Of a stretch of DNA of 5,279 bases, positions 1 to 5,279 are shown in pieces. Source of the DNA: Holophagaceae bacterium (GTDB taxonomy: Bacteria > Acidobacteriota > Holophagae > Holophagales > Holophagaceae); contig JANXYT010000032.1 of NCBI GenBank assembly GCA_025355915.1, positions 1-5,279 on the forward strand. Direction: 5' to 3'. The position numbers and the translations under genes were made by a program. Positions within the stretch are counted from its first letter, which is position 1. Each line of letters begins with the position of its first letter. The notes below the pieces were generated by a model. The model was not told the origin of the DNA. It saw only the letters and a list, made by a program, of their open reading frames with translations, and searched no databases.

Positions 1-1
1 T

Positions 2-1051
2 CAGCACCGGGGCTGGTTCCACAGTTCGTTGCTGTTCAATCTTGCCGCCACTGGCACCAAGCCATACAAGCAGGTGGTCACCCACGGCTTCGTGCTGGAC
101 GGCAAGGGCCAGAAGATGTCGAAGAGCCTGGGCAACGTCATCACGCCCGAGGAGATCCTGAAGACCCTCGGCGCCGATATCCTGCGCTGGTGGGCCGCCA
201 GCTGCGACTATAGCGAGGACATCCGCATCTCCAGGGAAATCCTCGACCGCAGCGCCGACGCCTACCGCAAGATCCGCAACACCCTGCGCTTCCTGCTTGG
301 AGCCCTGGCGGACTTCGACCCTTCGAAGGACGCCGTGGCGGCCGCCGAGCTCGCACCCCTGGATCGCTGGGCGCTGGAAGCCTTCGCCCGCACCACGGTC
401 GAGGCGCGGGACGCCTTCACGCGCTTCGAGTTCCACCGCGCCACCCAGGCCATCCACGGCTTCTGTCAGCTGGAACTCTCCGGCCGCTACTTCGAGATCA
501 TCAAGGATCGCCTCTATTGCGACCCGCTGGATTCACCCCGTCGCCGCAGCTGCCGCCACACCTGCTGGGAGCTGGCAAAGGGCCTGTGCATGCTGCTGGC
601 CCCGGTCATGAGCTTCACTGCGGACGAAGCCTGGGAGCAGATTCCGGGATGTTCGGGGAGCGTCCATGAACAGCAGTTCCCTCTGCTCAGCGGCTCTGCC
701 GCGGAGTCAAAGTGGGACAAGCTGTGGGAAGTCCGGGGGGCTGTGCAGGCCGCGATGGAGCCCCATCGGGCGGCCAAGACCGTCGGCACGAGCCTGGACG
801 CAGCGGTCCAGATCACACTGAAGGATCAGGCCGATTGGGATCTGCTGGACACCCTTGGCGAATCCCTGGATGACCTGTTGGTTGTTTCCTCTATCGCTCG
901 AATCGCAGATGCGAGCGGTGACAACGGTCCCCTCGTCACGGTCACCGCCCATGACGGTATCAAGTGCCCCCGCTGCTGGAACCACAAGGGCGGCCAGGGC
1001 AAGGGCGAGGACGCGGCGCTCTGCGTCCGCTGTGCCTCGGTGGTGGCATGA
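2..1051 (+). CDS. ileS: Isoleucyl-tRNA synthetase, C-terminal part (5' truncated by window edge)
   Basis: This class Ia aminoacyl-tRNA synthetase charges tRNA-Ile with isoleucine in the cytoplasm. Only the last 349 codons are present, against roughly 900-950 residues for a full bacterial enzyme. The frame is open from base 2, where it reads QHRGWFHSSLL, the conserved stretch that leads into the second catalytic signature. KMSKS is intact at 113-127 and is followed by LGNV. The anticodon-binding helical domain follows, with its typical DRWAL at 362-376. The C-terminus carries a zinc-ribbon-like CPRC...CVRC pair (965-1033), as in the zinc-finger-bearing bacterial IleRS type. The HIGH motif and the editing domain lie outside the window. 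The TGA stop overlaps the ATG of lspA, so translation of the two is probably coupled. The frame shows no break. The identification is close to certain. Confidence 0.97.
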   Translation, partial: QHRGWFHSSLLFNLAATGTKPYKQVVTHGFVLDGKGQKMSKSLGNVITPEEILKTLGADILRWWAASCDYSEDIRISREILDRSADAYRKIRNTLRFLLGALADFDPSKDAVAAAELAPLDRWALEAFARTTVEARDAFTRFEFHRATQAIHGFCQLELSGRYFEIIKDRLYCDPLDSPRRRSCRHTCWELAKGLCMLLAPVMSFTADEAWEQIPGCSGSVHEQQFPLLSGSAAESKWDKLWEVRGAVQAAMEPHRAAKTVGTSLDAAVQITLKDQADWDLLDTLGESLDDLLVVSSIARIADASGDNGPLVTVTAHDGIKCPRCWNHKGGQGKGEDAALCVRCASVVA

Positions 1052-1542
1052 TGCGCCGTCTCCTCTGGCTGCTGCTTCCTGCCACGGCCCTTGCCGCCGA
1101 CCTCGGTTCCAAGGCCTGGATCCTGCGGATCCTGGGTGATGGTGAGTCCATGCCGGTGATCGACGGATTCTTCTACCTGACCCTCGGATTCAACCGGGGC
1201 GCCATCTTTGGCAGCCTCACCTGGCTTCCGGCGACGGCGCGCTTCATCCTCTTTGCCGTGGCCGGACTGGCGGCGTTGATCTACTTTGGGGGCCTCTTCC
1301 TGGCGAAGGAAACACCCACCTGGGATCGCGTGGCCATGGGCCTCATCCTCGGCGGCGCGCTGGGCAACGGTATCGACCGCATCCTGCGGGGCGCCGTGGT
1401 GGACTTTCTCGATTTCGTCTTCGGCACCTGGCACTACTGGACCTTCAACCTCGCCGACAGCTTCATCCTCGTGGGCGCCATCCTGTATGGCCTGCGGATG
1501 CTCATGGCACCAAAAATCGAGCATCGAACGACAGGAAACTGA
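1048..1542 (+). CDS. lspA: Lipoprotein signal peptidase (signal peptidase II)
   Basis: This inner-membrane aspartyl protease removes the signal peptide of prolipoproteins after the lipobox Cys has been diacylated. The 164-residue product is the normal family length. Hydrophobic segments lie near residues 4-17, 65-85, 95-106 and 133-153, giving the usual four-helix plan. Conserved blocks are ADLGSK (16-22, with Asp18), FNRGAIFG (48-55), GNGIDR (106-111), VVDF (117-120) and FNLADS (133-138). By alignment with the structurally studied enzymes, Asp119 and Asp137 should be the catalytic pair. ATG at 1048 overlaps the ileS stop (ATGA); ATG at 1051 in the same frame is equally possible, giving a protein one residue shorter. 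The frame is open upstream to 964, but that stretch lies in the ileS zinc-finger codons. No strong Shine-Dalgarno is seen, consistent with coupling to ileS. The last residues (IEHRTTGN) run right up to the repeat that follows. Confidence 0.97.
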   Translation: MMRRLLWLLLPATALAADLGSKAWILRILGDGESMPVIDGFFYLTLGFNRGAIFGSLTWLPATARFILFAVAGLAALIYFGGLFLAKETPTWDRVAMGLILGGALGNGIDRILRGAVVDFLDFVFGTWHYWTFNLADSFILVGAILYGLRMLMAPKIEHRTTGN

Positions 1543-1547
1543 TCTAC

Positions 1548-1618
1548 CACGAAGACACGAAGGCACGAAAACTGAAGAACAAGAGCTTTGAATTTCTTCG
1601 TGCCTTCGTGTCTTCGTG
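1548..1618. repeat. Perfect 22-bp inverted repeat made of 8-bp tandem units
   Basis: The left arm (1548-1569) and right arm (1597-1618) are exact reverse complements, separated by 27 bases. The left arm is three octamers in tandem: cacgaaga, cacgaagg and cacgaaaa (the last two bases fall in the loop). The right arm is three matching units, tcttcgtg, ccttcgtg and tcttcgtg (1595-1618), followed by a decayed fourth, tcttctcg (1619-1626). The RNA from either strand would fold into a long stem. It sits between converging genes and could slow or end transcription from both sides, but no T-tract follows either arm, so it is not a standard intrinsic terminator. Confidence 0.92.
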
Positions 1619-1622
1619 TCTT

Positions 1623-1650
1623 CTCGGTATCGACTATGCCGATACGCGAG
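1623..1650. repeat. Second imperfect hairpin within the repeat
   Basis: The arm ctcggtatcg (1623-1632) is complementary to cgatacgcgag (1640-1650), apart from one bulged base at 1646, with a 7-base loop (1633-1639). It lies inside the extra segment that separates the right inner arm from the right outer edge of the larger palindrome. No promoter, terminator T-run or ORF is associated with it. Confidence 0.75.
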
Positions 1651-1682
1651 ACAAAGTGAAATATCGTGGTGAATCTTTTCCT

Positions 1683-2657
1683 TTACTGCGCCGCGATGGC
1701 CTTCAGTAGCGCCGGATCCTTCGGCAGTTGGTCCACGTCGGCGAGACGGGGGACGAGGCGCTTCCAGAAGGGTTCGGCGGCAAAGACCTGTTTGAAGAGG
1801 GGCAGGGCCTCGTCGCGCTTGCCGCTGGAGGCCAGCGCTACGGCCTGCCAGAAGGGCATCTCCCAGAGGCCGGGGGCCAGCTTGGCGGCGGCCTCGTAAG
1901 CGGTCTTGGCCTCGATCCACTTGCCGGCCGTGACGAAGCCGTCGCCCTCATCCATGAGACGGTAGGCCCGGCGCAGCTGGATGAGGCGGCCCAGCTCCTT
2001 CAGGGGATCCGGGTTGTCCTCCACCCGCAGGTCGAAGAGGCGGTCGTTCCAGGGTTGGCCCGAGGCCTTGCCCTTCACGATGAGGATGGCCGCGCTCTGC
2101 TGACCGCGAATATCGCCGCCCTCGGCCTGGGCAGCGCGGAGGGCCGCCAGCAGACGGTCCGCGAGGTCGCCCTTGGCGGTGCGGAAGGCCCTGGCCATGG
2201 CGGGCCAGACCGTGGACTGGTCCATGAGGTTGGCCTCCACCGTGAAACCTTCGCCCACCTCGTGGCCTGCTGCCTGGATGCACTTGGCACCGGTGTGCGC
2301 CGCGGCTCGGCCCTGGGCGTCCACCATGGCCACCTGCCGGACTTCGCGGTCTGCATCGGCCGTCAGCAGGGCCTTCAGGGCGTCCGGTGCGGATTTCCCG
2401 GCCTTCATCAGCGCCAAGCCCAGGGGGCCGTAGCTGGGTTCCGTGAAGCTCTGCGTGGCCACCGCGCCGACACCGGCCTCGGCCCAGGGCACCGAGCCCC
2501 CCACCGAGAACCAGTGGCTTTGCACCGCCACGCCCAGGTCGCCTGTGACCGGGTCCCGGGCCACGATGGAGTAGGTGTGGATGGGGCGGCGCGGGGCTTC
2601 GCCCGCACCGAGGGGAAGAGAAAGGGCCGCAAGCAGGAGAAGGGCGAAACGGCGCAT
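1683..2657 (-). CDS. Secreted DUF1028 (Ntn-hydrolase-like) protein with TPR-like C-terminal region
   Basis: The 324-residue product starts with an N-terminal export signal (MRRFALLLLAALSLPLGAG, no lipobox Cys). Residues about 26-225 are a DUF1028 domain: HTYSIVARDPVTGDLGVAVQ, then VPWAEAGVGAVATQS, YGPLGLALM, and RQVAMVDAQGRAAAHTGAKC. This family has an N-terminal-nucleophile hydrolase-like fold, and its substrate is not established. The conserved TYS near residues 28-30 is the obvious place for a processed nucleophile, but this is inference. Residues about 230-300 form two helical-repeat-like segments (AYEAAAKLAPG; GKRDEALPLFKQVFAAEP) that look like TPRs. ATG at 2657 was chosen because GGAG lies 5 bases upstream and the signal peptide begins there. 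The frame is open to 2780, but that extension overlaps the divergent DUF1684 gene. The stop is TAA at 1683-1685. It converges on lspA across the repeat. Confidence 0.93.
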   Translation of the reverse strand: MRRFALLLLAALSLPLGAGEAPRRPIHTYSIVARDPVTGDLGVAVQSHWFSVGGSVPWAEAGVGAVATQSFTEPSYGPLGLALMKAGKSAPDALKALLTADADREVRQVAMVDAQGRAAAHTGAKCIQAAGHEVGEGFTVEANLMDQSTVWPAMARAFRTAKGDLADRLLAALRAAQAEGGDIRGQQSAAILIVKGKASGQPWNDRLFDLRVEDNPDPLKELGRLIQLRRAYRLMDEGDGFVTAGKWIEAKTAYEAAAKLAPGLWEMPFWQAVALASSGKRDEALPLFKQVFAAEPFWKRLVPRLADVDQLPKDPALLKAIAAQ

Positions 2658-2745
2658 GGGTGCTCCAGGTGAACAGGGGACGAGCCACCATCCTAGACCG
2701 TTTCGTGGCATCCGATCCGCATCCCCTGCTGGTACGATGGTCCCC
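2658..2745. promoter_or_regulatory. Divergent intergenic region, DUF1028 / DUF1684
   Basis: These 88 bases separate two oppositely transcribed genes, so both promoters must lie here or extend into the coding ends. Candidate -10 elements are TAGGAT on the minus strand (in ggtctaggatgg, near 2690-2695) for DUF1028, and TACGAT on the plus strand (2733-2738) for DUF1684. Neither has a recognisable TTGACA-like -35 at normal spacing. If the plus-strand candidate is real, the transcript would begin at or near the ATG at 2746 and be almost leaderless. No clear operator palindrome was seen. Confidence 0.35.
2663..2666 (-). promoter_or_regulatory. Ribosome binding site of the DUF1028 gene
   Basis: GGAG on the minus strand, within cctggagcaccc and 5 bases before the ATG at 2657. 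It decides the start in favour of 2657 over ATG codons further upstream in the same frame. Confidence 0.6.
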
Positions 2746-3630
2746 ATGAAACGCATCCTCGCCCTCGTATCCTTCTTCATCCTCTGCGTGTCCGTGTCGG
2801 CTCAGGATGCCTACGTGAAGACGGTGGAGGTGTGGCACGCAGACCGAGTGACCCGCCTCGTGGCGGAGGACGGCTGGCTGAGCCTCATCGGCCGGGATTG
2901 GCTCAATCCCGGGGAGAACACGCTCGGGTCGGCGCCGGGGTCCACGGTGCTGCTGCCGGAATGGGCCGCACCGCCCAAGGCGGGACTTTTCATCCTGGAG
3001 GGTTCAACCGTGCGCTTTCGGCCGTTCCCCGGCAGCGGGCTGCTCCTGAACGGGAAGCCAGCCACTGAAGCCCTGCTGAAATCCGATGCGGACGCTAAGC
3101 CGGACATTCTGCAAGCAGGCCGGGTGCGATTCTATGTCATCCGCCGGGGAAACCGGTTCGGGATCCGCATCAAGGATCCCGAAGCCCCGGCCCGGAAGGC
3201 TTTCCATGGCGTGCCGCGGTTTCCGGTGGATCCCGCCTGGCGGGTGGAAGCGGACTTCGTACCCTATGCCACTCCGCAGATCCGGGCCATTCCCACAGTG
3301 CTCGGCACCACTGAACCCATGACGGCGCCGGGGCTGCTGAGGTTCAAGGTGGGTGGCCGCGAGGTCACGCTGGAGCCCATGGTCGAAGATCCAGAACATC
3401 CGGAACTCTTCCTCATCTTCAAGGACGCCACCAGCGCCCATGGCACCTATGCCGCGGGGCGGTTCCTGTACGCCGACCTGCCCAGGAACGGCAAGGTGGT
3501 TCTGGATTTCAACCGCGCCATCAATCCGCCCTGTGCCTTCACCCTGTTCGCCACCTGTCCGCTGCCCCCAAAGCAGAACCAGCTCACCATCGGCATCACG
3601 GCTGGCGAGAAGGATCCGGGATTGCACTGA
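2746..3630 (+). CDS. Secreted DUF1684 domain-containing protein
   Basis: The 294-residue product has a Sec-type signal peptide (MKRILALVSFFILCVSVSA, likely cut before Gln20), so it should be periplasmic or secreted. The rest matches the DUF1684 pattern from end to end: VEVWHADRVTRLVAEDGWLSLIGRDWL split over residues 27-53, then GENTLGS (56-62), FHGVPRFPVDPAWRVEADF (153-171), APGLLRF (194-200), LIFKDATSAHGTYAAGRFLY (223-242), and the diagnostic C-terminal LDFNRAINPPCAFT (253-266) and ATCPLPPKQNQL (269-280) ending in AGEK. The family is widespread in bacteria; its biochemical role is unknown to me and none is assigned. ATG at 2746 gives the best signal peptide. An in-frame ATG at 2737 would add MVP, and neither start has a strong Shine-Dalgarno. 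It is divergent from DUF1028 and convergent with the reductase gene, 24 bases away. Confidence 0.94.
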   Translation: MKRILALVSFFILCVSVSAQDAYVKTVEVWHADRVTRLVAEDGWLSLIGRDWLNPGENTLGSAPGSTVLLPEWAAPPKAGLFILEGSTVRFRPFPGSGLLLNGKPATEALLKSDADAKPDILQAGRVRFYVIRRGNRFGIRIKDPEAPARKAFHGVPRFPVDPAWRVEADFVPYATPQIRAIPTVLGTTEPMTAPGLLRFKVGGREVTLEPMVEDPEHPELFLIFKDATSAHGTYAAGRFLYADLPRNGKVVLDFNRAINPPCAFTLFATCPLPPKQNQLTIGITAGEKDPGLH

Positions 3631-3654
3631 CCCTTTACGACTCCATGGGATGGC

Positions 3655-4464
3655 TTACCAGTATTCCTCCACATGGATCTGCCCGGGCGCCTGCTTGGAA
3701 TGCAGCGTGAATCCTTCCGCTGCGAGCAGGGGTTTCATGGCATCAATCATGTCGGGATTGCCGCACAGGAAGATGTGCGTGTGAGCGGGTTCCGGTGCGA
3801 ATCCCCAGGCCTTATCCAGCTCACGCTGAGCCCAAAAGGTCTGCAGCCGTCCCGTGTGGCCTTTCCAGGGGACCAGCTCAGCAGAAGGTCGAGTAATGAC
3901 GGGGATGTACGTAAAGTTCGAGGCAAGATGCTGCAGATGAAACAGCTCCGTGCGATAGCCCAGATCCCAGGAGTTCCTGGCGCCCTGGATGACGACGATC
4001 CTGCGCGGCTGACTGGGGTTCAGGTGGGTGTGGATCATGCTCATGTAGGGGGCCAGCCCGGTTCCGGTGCTGATGAACACGAGATTCTGGTCCTCGGGGA
4101 CTTGTTCCAGGGTGAAGAGCCCGGTGGTCTTGGGTGACAGCCAGAGGCGGTCCCCGACACGCAGGGAGAACAAGCGGGGCGTGAGGGAACCGCTCTTCAC
4201 ATGGGCGATGTAGAACTCCAGATACTCCCGTTCCAGCGAGGATGAGGCGATGGAATAGGCCCGGCGGATGAAGGAATCCTGGGCGGGAGGCGGGTCCTCG
4301 GGTTCGGAATCCGCGCAGCGGGCTGCGGATGTGGCGAGTCCAAGGACCGAGAACTGGCCGGGCTTGAAGGCCGGAAGCTCCCATCCATCCGGGGCGACCC
4401 GCAGCACCATCAGGCCTGGTGCGAAATCAATGCGCTGCGTGATGATGGCGTTGAGATCAGGCAT
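3655..4464 (-). CDS. fpr: Ferredoxin--NADP+ reductase (FAD-dependent)
   Basis: This 269-residue flavoenzyme should move electrons between NADPH and ferredoxin or flavodoxin in the cytoplasm. The FAD domain comes first: KPGQFSVLGL (34-43), then RAYSIASS (68-75), the family's flavin-binding R-x-Y-S. The nucleotide domain has STGTGLAPYMSMI (132-144) and FLCGNPDMI (232-240). Arginines at 163 (GAR), 192 (TRP) and 206 (GRL) sit where bacterial Fpr contacts the NADP 2'-phosphate, so NADPH is favoured over NADH (inference). The C-terminus ends in EEYW, so the terminal aromatic residue that covers the flavin is a Trp, as in the E. coli-type enzyme. Residues about 45-63 (Ala/Ser, then Glu/Pro/Asp) form an insertion between the two FAD motifs. 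ATG at 4464 follows a strong GAGGAAGG site. It is the last gene of the hutU-ychJ-fpr run. Confidence 0.93.
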   Translation of the reverse strand: MPDLNAIITQRIDFAPGLMVLRVAPDGWELPAFKPGQFSVLGLATSAARCADSEPEDPPPAQDSFIRRAYSIASSSLEREYLEFYIAHVKSGSLTPRLFSLRVGDRLWLSPKTTGLFTLEQVPEDQNLVFISTGTGLAPYMSMIHTHLNPSQPRRIVVIQGARNSWDLGYRTELFHLQHLASNFTYIPVITRPSAELVPWKGHTGRLQTFWAQRELDKAWGFAPEPAHTHIFLCGNPDMIDAMKPLLAAEGFTLHSKQAPGQIHVEEYW

Positions 4465-4468
4465 GGGG

Positions 4469-4476
4469 CCTTCCTC
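4469..4476 (-). promoter_or_regulatory. Ribosome binding site of fpr
   Basis: GAGGAAGG on the minus strand, 4 bases before the ATG at 4464. It is the best Shine-Dalgarno in the window. It gives fpr its own strong initiation signal in the 40-base gap after the ychJ-like gene, with no promoter or terminator visible there. Confidence 0.7.
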
Positions 4477-4504
4477 TGGGCGGGCTGCTCGAGCCTGCGA
4501 GATC

Positions 4505-4903
4505 TTAGCCCTTCACCACGCCATCCACATAGACCCAACGACCGTTTTCCCGGGCAAAGGTGCTGGTTTCGATATGGAGGCTTCGCCGCCCATTGGTCTG
4601 CAGGCTGGCATGGAAGGTGACGACGCCAGTGTCGTCGGTCTGGCTGCCCTTTTCCTTGCTGATGATCTTGAGCCCCACGCAGCTGACGGCCTTGCAGTAG
4701 GTGGCCAGTTCCTCACGGCTCTCCTCGGCGCGCTTGGCCTCGGGGCGGGTGGCGATGAGGTACTCCACCTTGCCGAGGGCGTAGGCGGAAAAGCGGGAGC
4801 GCATGAGCAACTCGGCCGTCTCCGGCGCTGCCGACCCCGCATGGAAGGGACCGCAGCAGCGGTCATAGGGTTTCTTGGACAGGCAGGGGCAGGGGCGAGA
4901 CAT
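4505..4903 (-). CDS. ychJ: YchJ / UPF0225 family protein, N-terminal SEC-C-like Cys motif
   Basis: The 132-residue cytoplasmic protein starts with MSRPCPCLSKKPYDRCCGPFH: Cys5, Cys7, Cys16 and Cys17 form the C-x-C...C-C motif of SEC-C-type zinc-binding segments. The middle is the characteristic YchJ block MRSRFSAYALGKVEYL (34-49), followed by a single NTF2-like domain ending in FARENGRWVYVDG (116-128). E. coli YchJ has a second Cys motif at its C-terminus; here the protein stops after VDGVVKG, giving the short one-motif form common in other phyla. The biochemical function is unknown. ATG at 4903 lies 2 bases after the hutU stop. The AAGGG at 4910-4914 serves as ribosome binding site and is embedded in the last hutU codons, pointing to co-translation with hutU. 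Confidence 0.93.
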   Translation of the reverse strand: MSRPCPCLSKKPYDRCCGPFHAGSAAPETAELLMRSRFSAYALGKVEYLIATRPEAKRAEESREELATYCKAVSCVGLKIISKEKGSQTDDTGVVTFHASLQTNGRRSLHIETSTFARENGRWVYVDGVVKG

Positions 4904-4905
4904 AA

Positions 4906-5279
4906 TCAGCCCTTCATCGGAATATGCAAGCCGATGGTTTCGGCATGCTCGCGGGCGGTTTCGTAGCCGGCGTCGGCGTGGCGGAAGACGCCCAGGGCGG
5001 GGTCATTCCAAAGGACGCGGGTGATGCAGCGGTCGGCGCGCTCGGTGCCGTCGGCCACGATGACCACGCCACTGTGCTGGCTGTAGCCCATGCCCACGCC
5101 GCCGCCGTGGTGGAAGCTCACCCAGGAGGCGCCGCCCGAAGCGGCGGTCATCGCGTTGAGCAGCGGCCAGTCGCTGACGGCATCGGAGCCATCCTTCATG
5201 GCCTCGGTCTCGCGGTTGGGGCTGGCCACGCTGCCGCTGTCCAGGTGGTCGCGGCCGATGACGATGGGCGCCTTCACCT
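4906..5279 (-). CDS. hutU: Urocanate hydratase (urocanase), C-terminal part (5' truncated by window edge)
   Basis: This is the second enzyme of histidine degradation, converting urocanate and water to imidazolone propionate with tightly bound NAD+ as an electrophilic cofactor. Only the last 123 codons are here, of about 555 in the family. Highly conserved C-terminal blocks are visible: [20 protein letters not shown], then [39 protein letters not shown], and [19 protein letters not shown]. The active-site cysteine region known from the Pseudomonas enzyme should lie shortly upstream and is outside the window. The first full codon, at 5275-5277, is GTG, coding an internal Val; it is not a start. 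Other hut genes (hutH, hutI) may lie beyond the right edge, but this is unseen. The frame shows no break, and the gene runs directly into ychJ. Confidence 0.97.
   Translation of the reverse strand, partial: VKAPIVIGRDHLDSGSVASPNRETEAMKDGSDAVSDWPLLNAMTAASGGASWVSFHHGGGVGMGYSQHSGVVIVADGTERADRCITRVLWNDPALGVFRHADAGYETAREHAETIGLHIPMKG
4910..4914 (-). promoter_or_regulatory. Ribosome binding site of ychJ inside the hutU 3' end
   Basis: AAGGG on the minus strand, formed by the final Lys-Gly codons of hutU and 6 bases before the ychJ ATG at 4903. Ribosomes ending hutU at 4906-4908 would stop almost on the next start codon. Confidence 0.55.

Larger units (their letters stand above)
1541..1675. repeat. 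Composite intergenic palindromic repeat (CACGAAGA-type), right arm interrupted
   Basis: This fills nearly the whole gap between the convergent lspA and DUF1028 genes. The outer edges pair: 1541-1552 (gatctaccacga) against 1664-1675 (tcgtggtgaatc) matches at 10 of 12 positions as an inverted repeat. Inside lies a perfect 22-bp inverted repeat (1548-1569 and 1597-1618). The left side is continuous from outer to inner arm, but the right side has about 45-50 extra bases (1619-1668) holding a second hairpin. The translated style of the repeat (TKTRRHE..., FVPSCLRG) is familiar from spurious ORFs in many environmental genomes, which suggests a dispersed non-coding repeat family. That recognition is from memory and was not searched. 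Confidence 0.8.

Noticed and set aside
964..1047. N-terminal extension of LspA from the upstream ATG at 964
   Set aside because: It would encode a Gly/Arg-rich stretch overlapping the ileS zinc-finger codons. LspA proteins begin directly with the first membrane helix, as they do from 1048.
1548..1618. CRISPR-like array
   Set aside because: The octamer units are far too short, there are no spacers between regular repeats, and the arms are inverted, not direct.
826..1920. Long minus-strand open frame (364 codons) spanning the ileS end, lspA, the repeat and the DUF1028 3' end
   Set aside because: It runs antisense to two well-identified genes and through a non-coding palindromic repeat. Its translation is low-complexity and includes the tell-tale repeat-derived stretches TKTRRHE and FVPSCLRG. 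This is a GC-rich shadow frame.
1728..2672. Plus-strand open frame (314 codons) opposite the DUF1028 gene
   Set aside because: It is a mirror of a clear DUF1028 coding region with signal peptide and family motifs. The product is Gly/Leu/His-rich with no recognisable domain.
2676..2745. GGGGAC (2676-2681) and GTCCCC (2740-2745) as operator half-sites
   Set aside because: A 6-bp GC-rich match 58 bases apart is expected by chance in this composition, and the flanks do not extend it.
1948..2838. Minus-strand open frame of 296 codons in another frame of DUF1028
   Set aside because: It is Pro/Arg/Gly-rich, has no family motifs, and overlaps both real genes.
3004..3627. Minus-strand open frame of 207 codons opposite the DUF1684 gene
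   Set aside because: The plus-strand frame carries a full set of DUF1684 motifs and a signal peptide; this one is its shadow.
3631..3654. Possible terminator between DUF1684 and fpr (ccat-ggg-atgg)
   Set aside because: The stem is only 4 bp and no T-run follows on either strand.
4268..4966. Plus-strand open frame (232 codons) opposite fpr, ychJ and hutU
   Set aside because: It crosses three recognised genes on the other strand and shows no motif of its own.

Overview
This is a GC-rich window from a bacterial chromosome, seven genes long and densely packed. It looks like a free-living heterotroph. Nothing is phage-, plasmid- or transposase-like. The gene content (DUF1028 and DUF1684 secreted proteins, a histidine-degradation gene, ileS-lspA, and a chromosomal CACGAAGA-type palindromic repeat) would fit an Acidobacteriota/Holophagae-like (Geothrix/Holophaga-type) genome. 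That placement is an impression from protein style and is not proven by the sequence.

Layout from left to right. (1) Plus strand: the 3' part of ileS (isoleucyl-tRNA synthetase, entering from the left edge) overlaps lspA (lipoprotein signal peptidase) by 4 bases. (2) A 140-base intergenic stretch (1543-1682) is filled by a composite inverted repeat: a perfect 22-bp palindrome built from 8-bp units, plus a second hairpin that appears to interrupt its right arm. (3) Minus strand: a secreted DUF1028 (Ntn-hydrolase-like) protein with a TPR-like tail. (4) An 88-base divergent intergenic region, then a plus-strand secreted DUF1684 protein. (5) Minus strand, read from the right edge: the 3' end of hutU (urocanate hydratase), then a small YchJ/UPF0225 protein 2 bases downstream, then a ferredoxin--NADP+ reductase 40 bases further on. 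These three look like one transcription unit.

Functionally, ileS-lspA is a familiar housekeeping pair (translation and lipoprotein maturation). The divergent DUF1028/DUF1684 pair encodes two exported proteins of uncertain function. The hutU-ychJ-fpr run joins histidine catabolism to a small Cys-motif protein and a flavin redox enzyme, and the last two may simply be carried along in the operon. No RNA gene, CRISPR array, insertion sequence or toxin/defence cassette was seen. The one part not explained by ordinary genes is the composite repeat downstream of lspA. I found no convincing new multi-gene system here.
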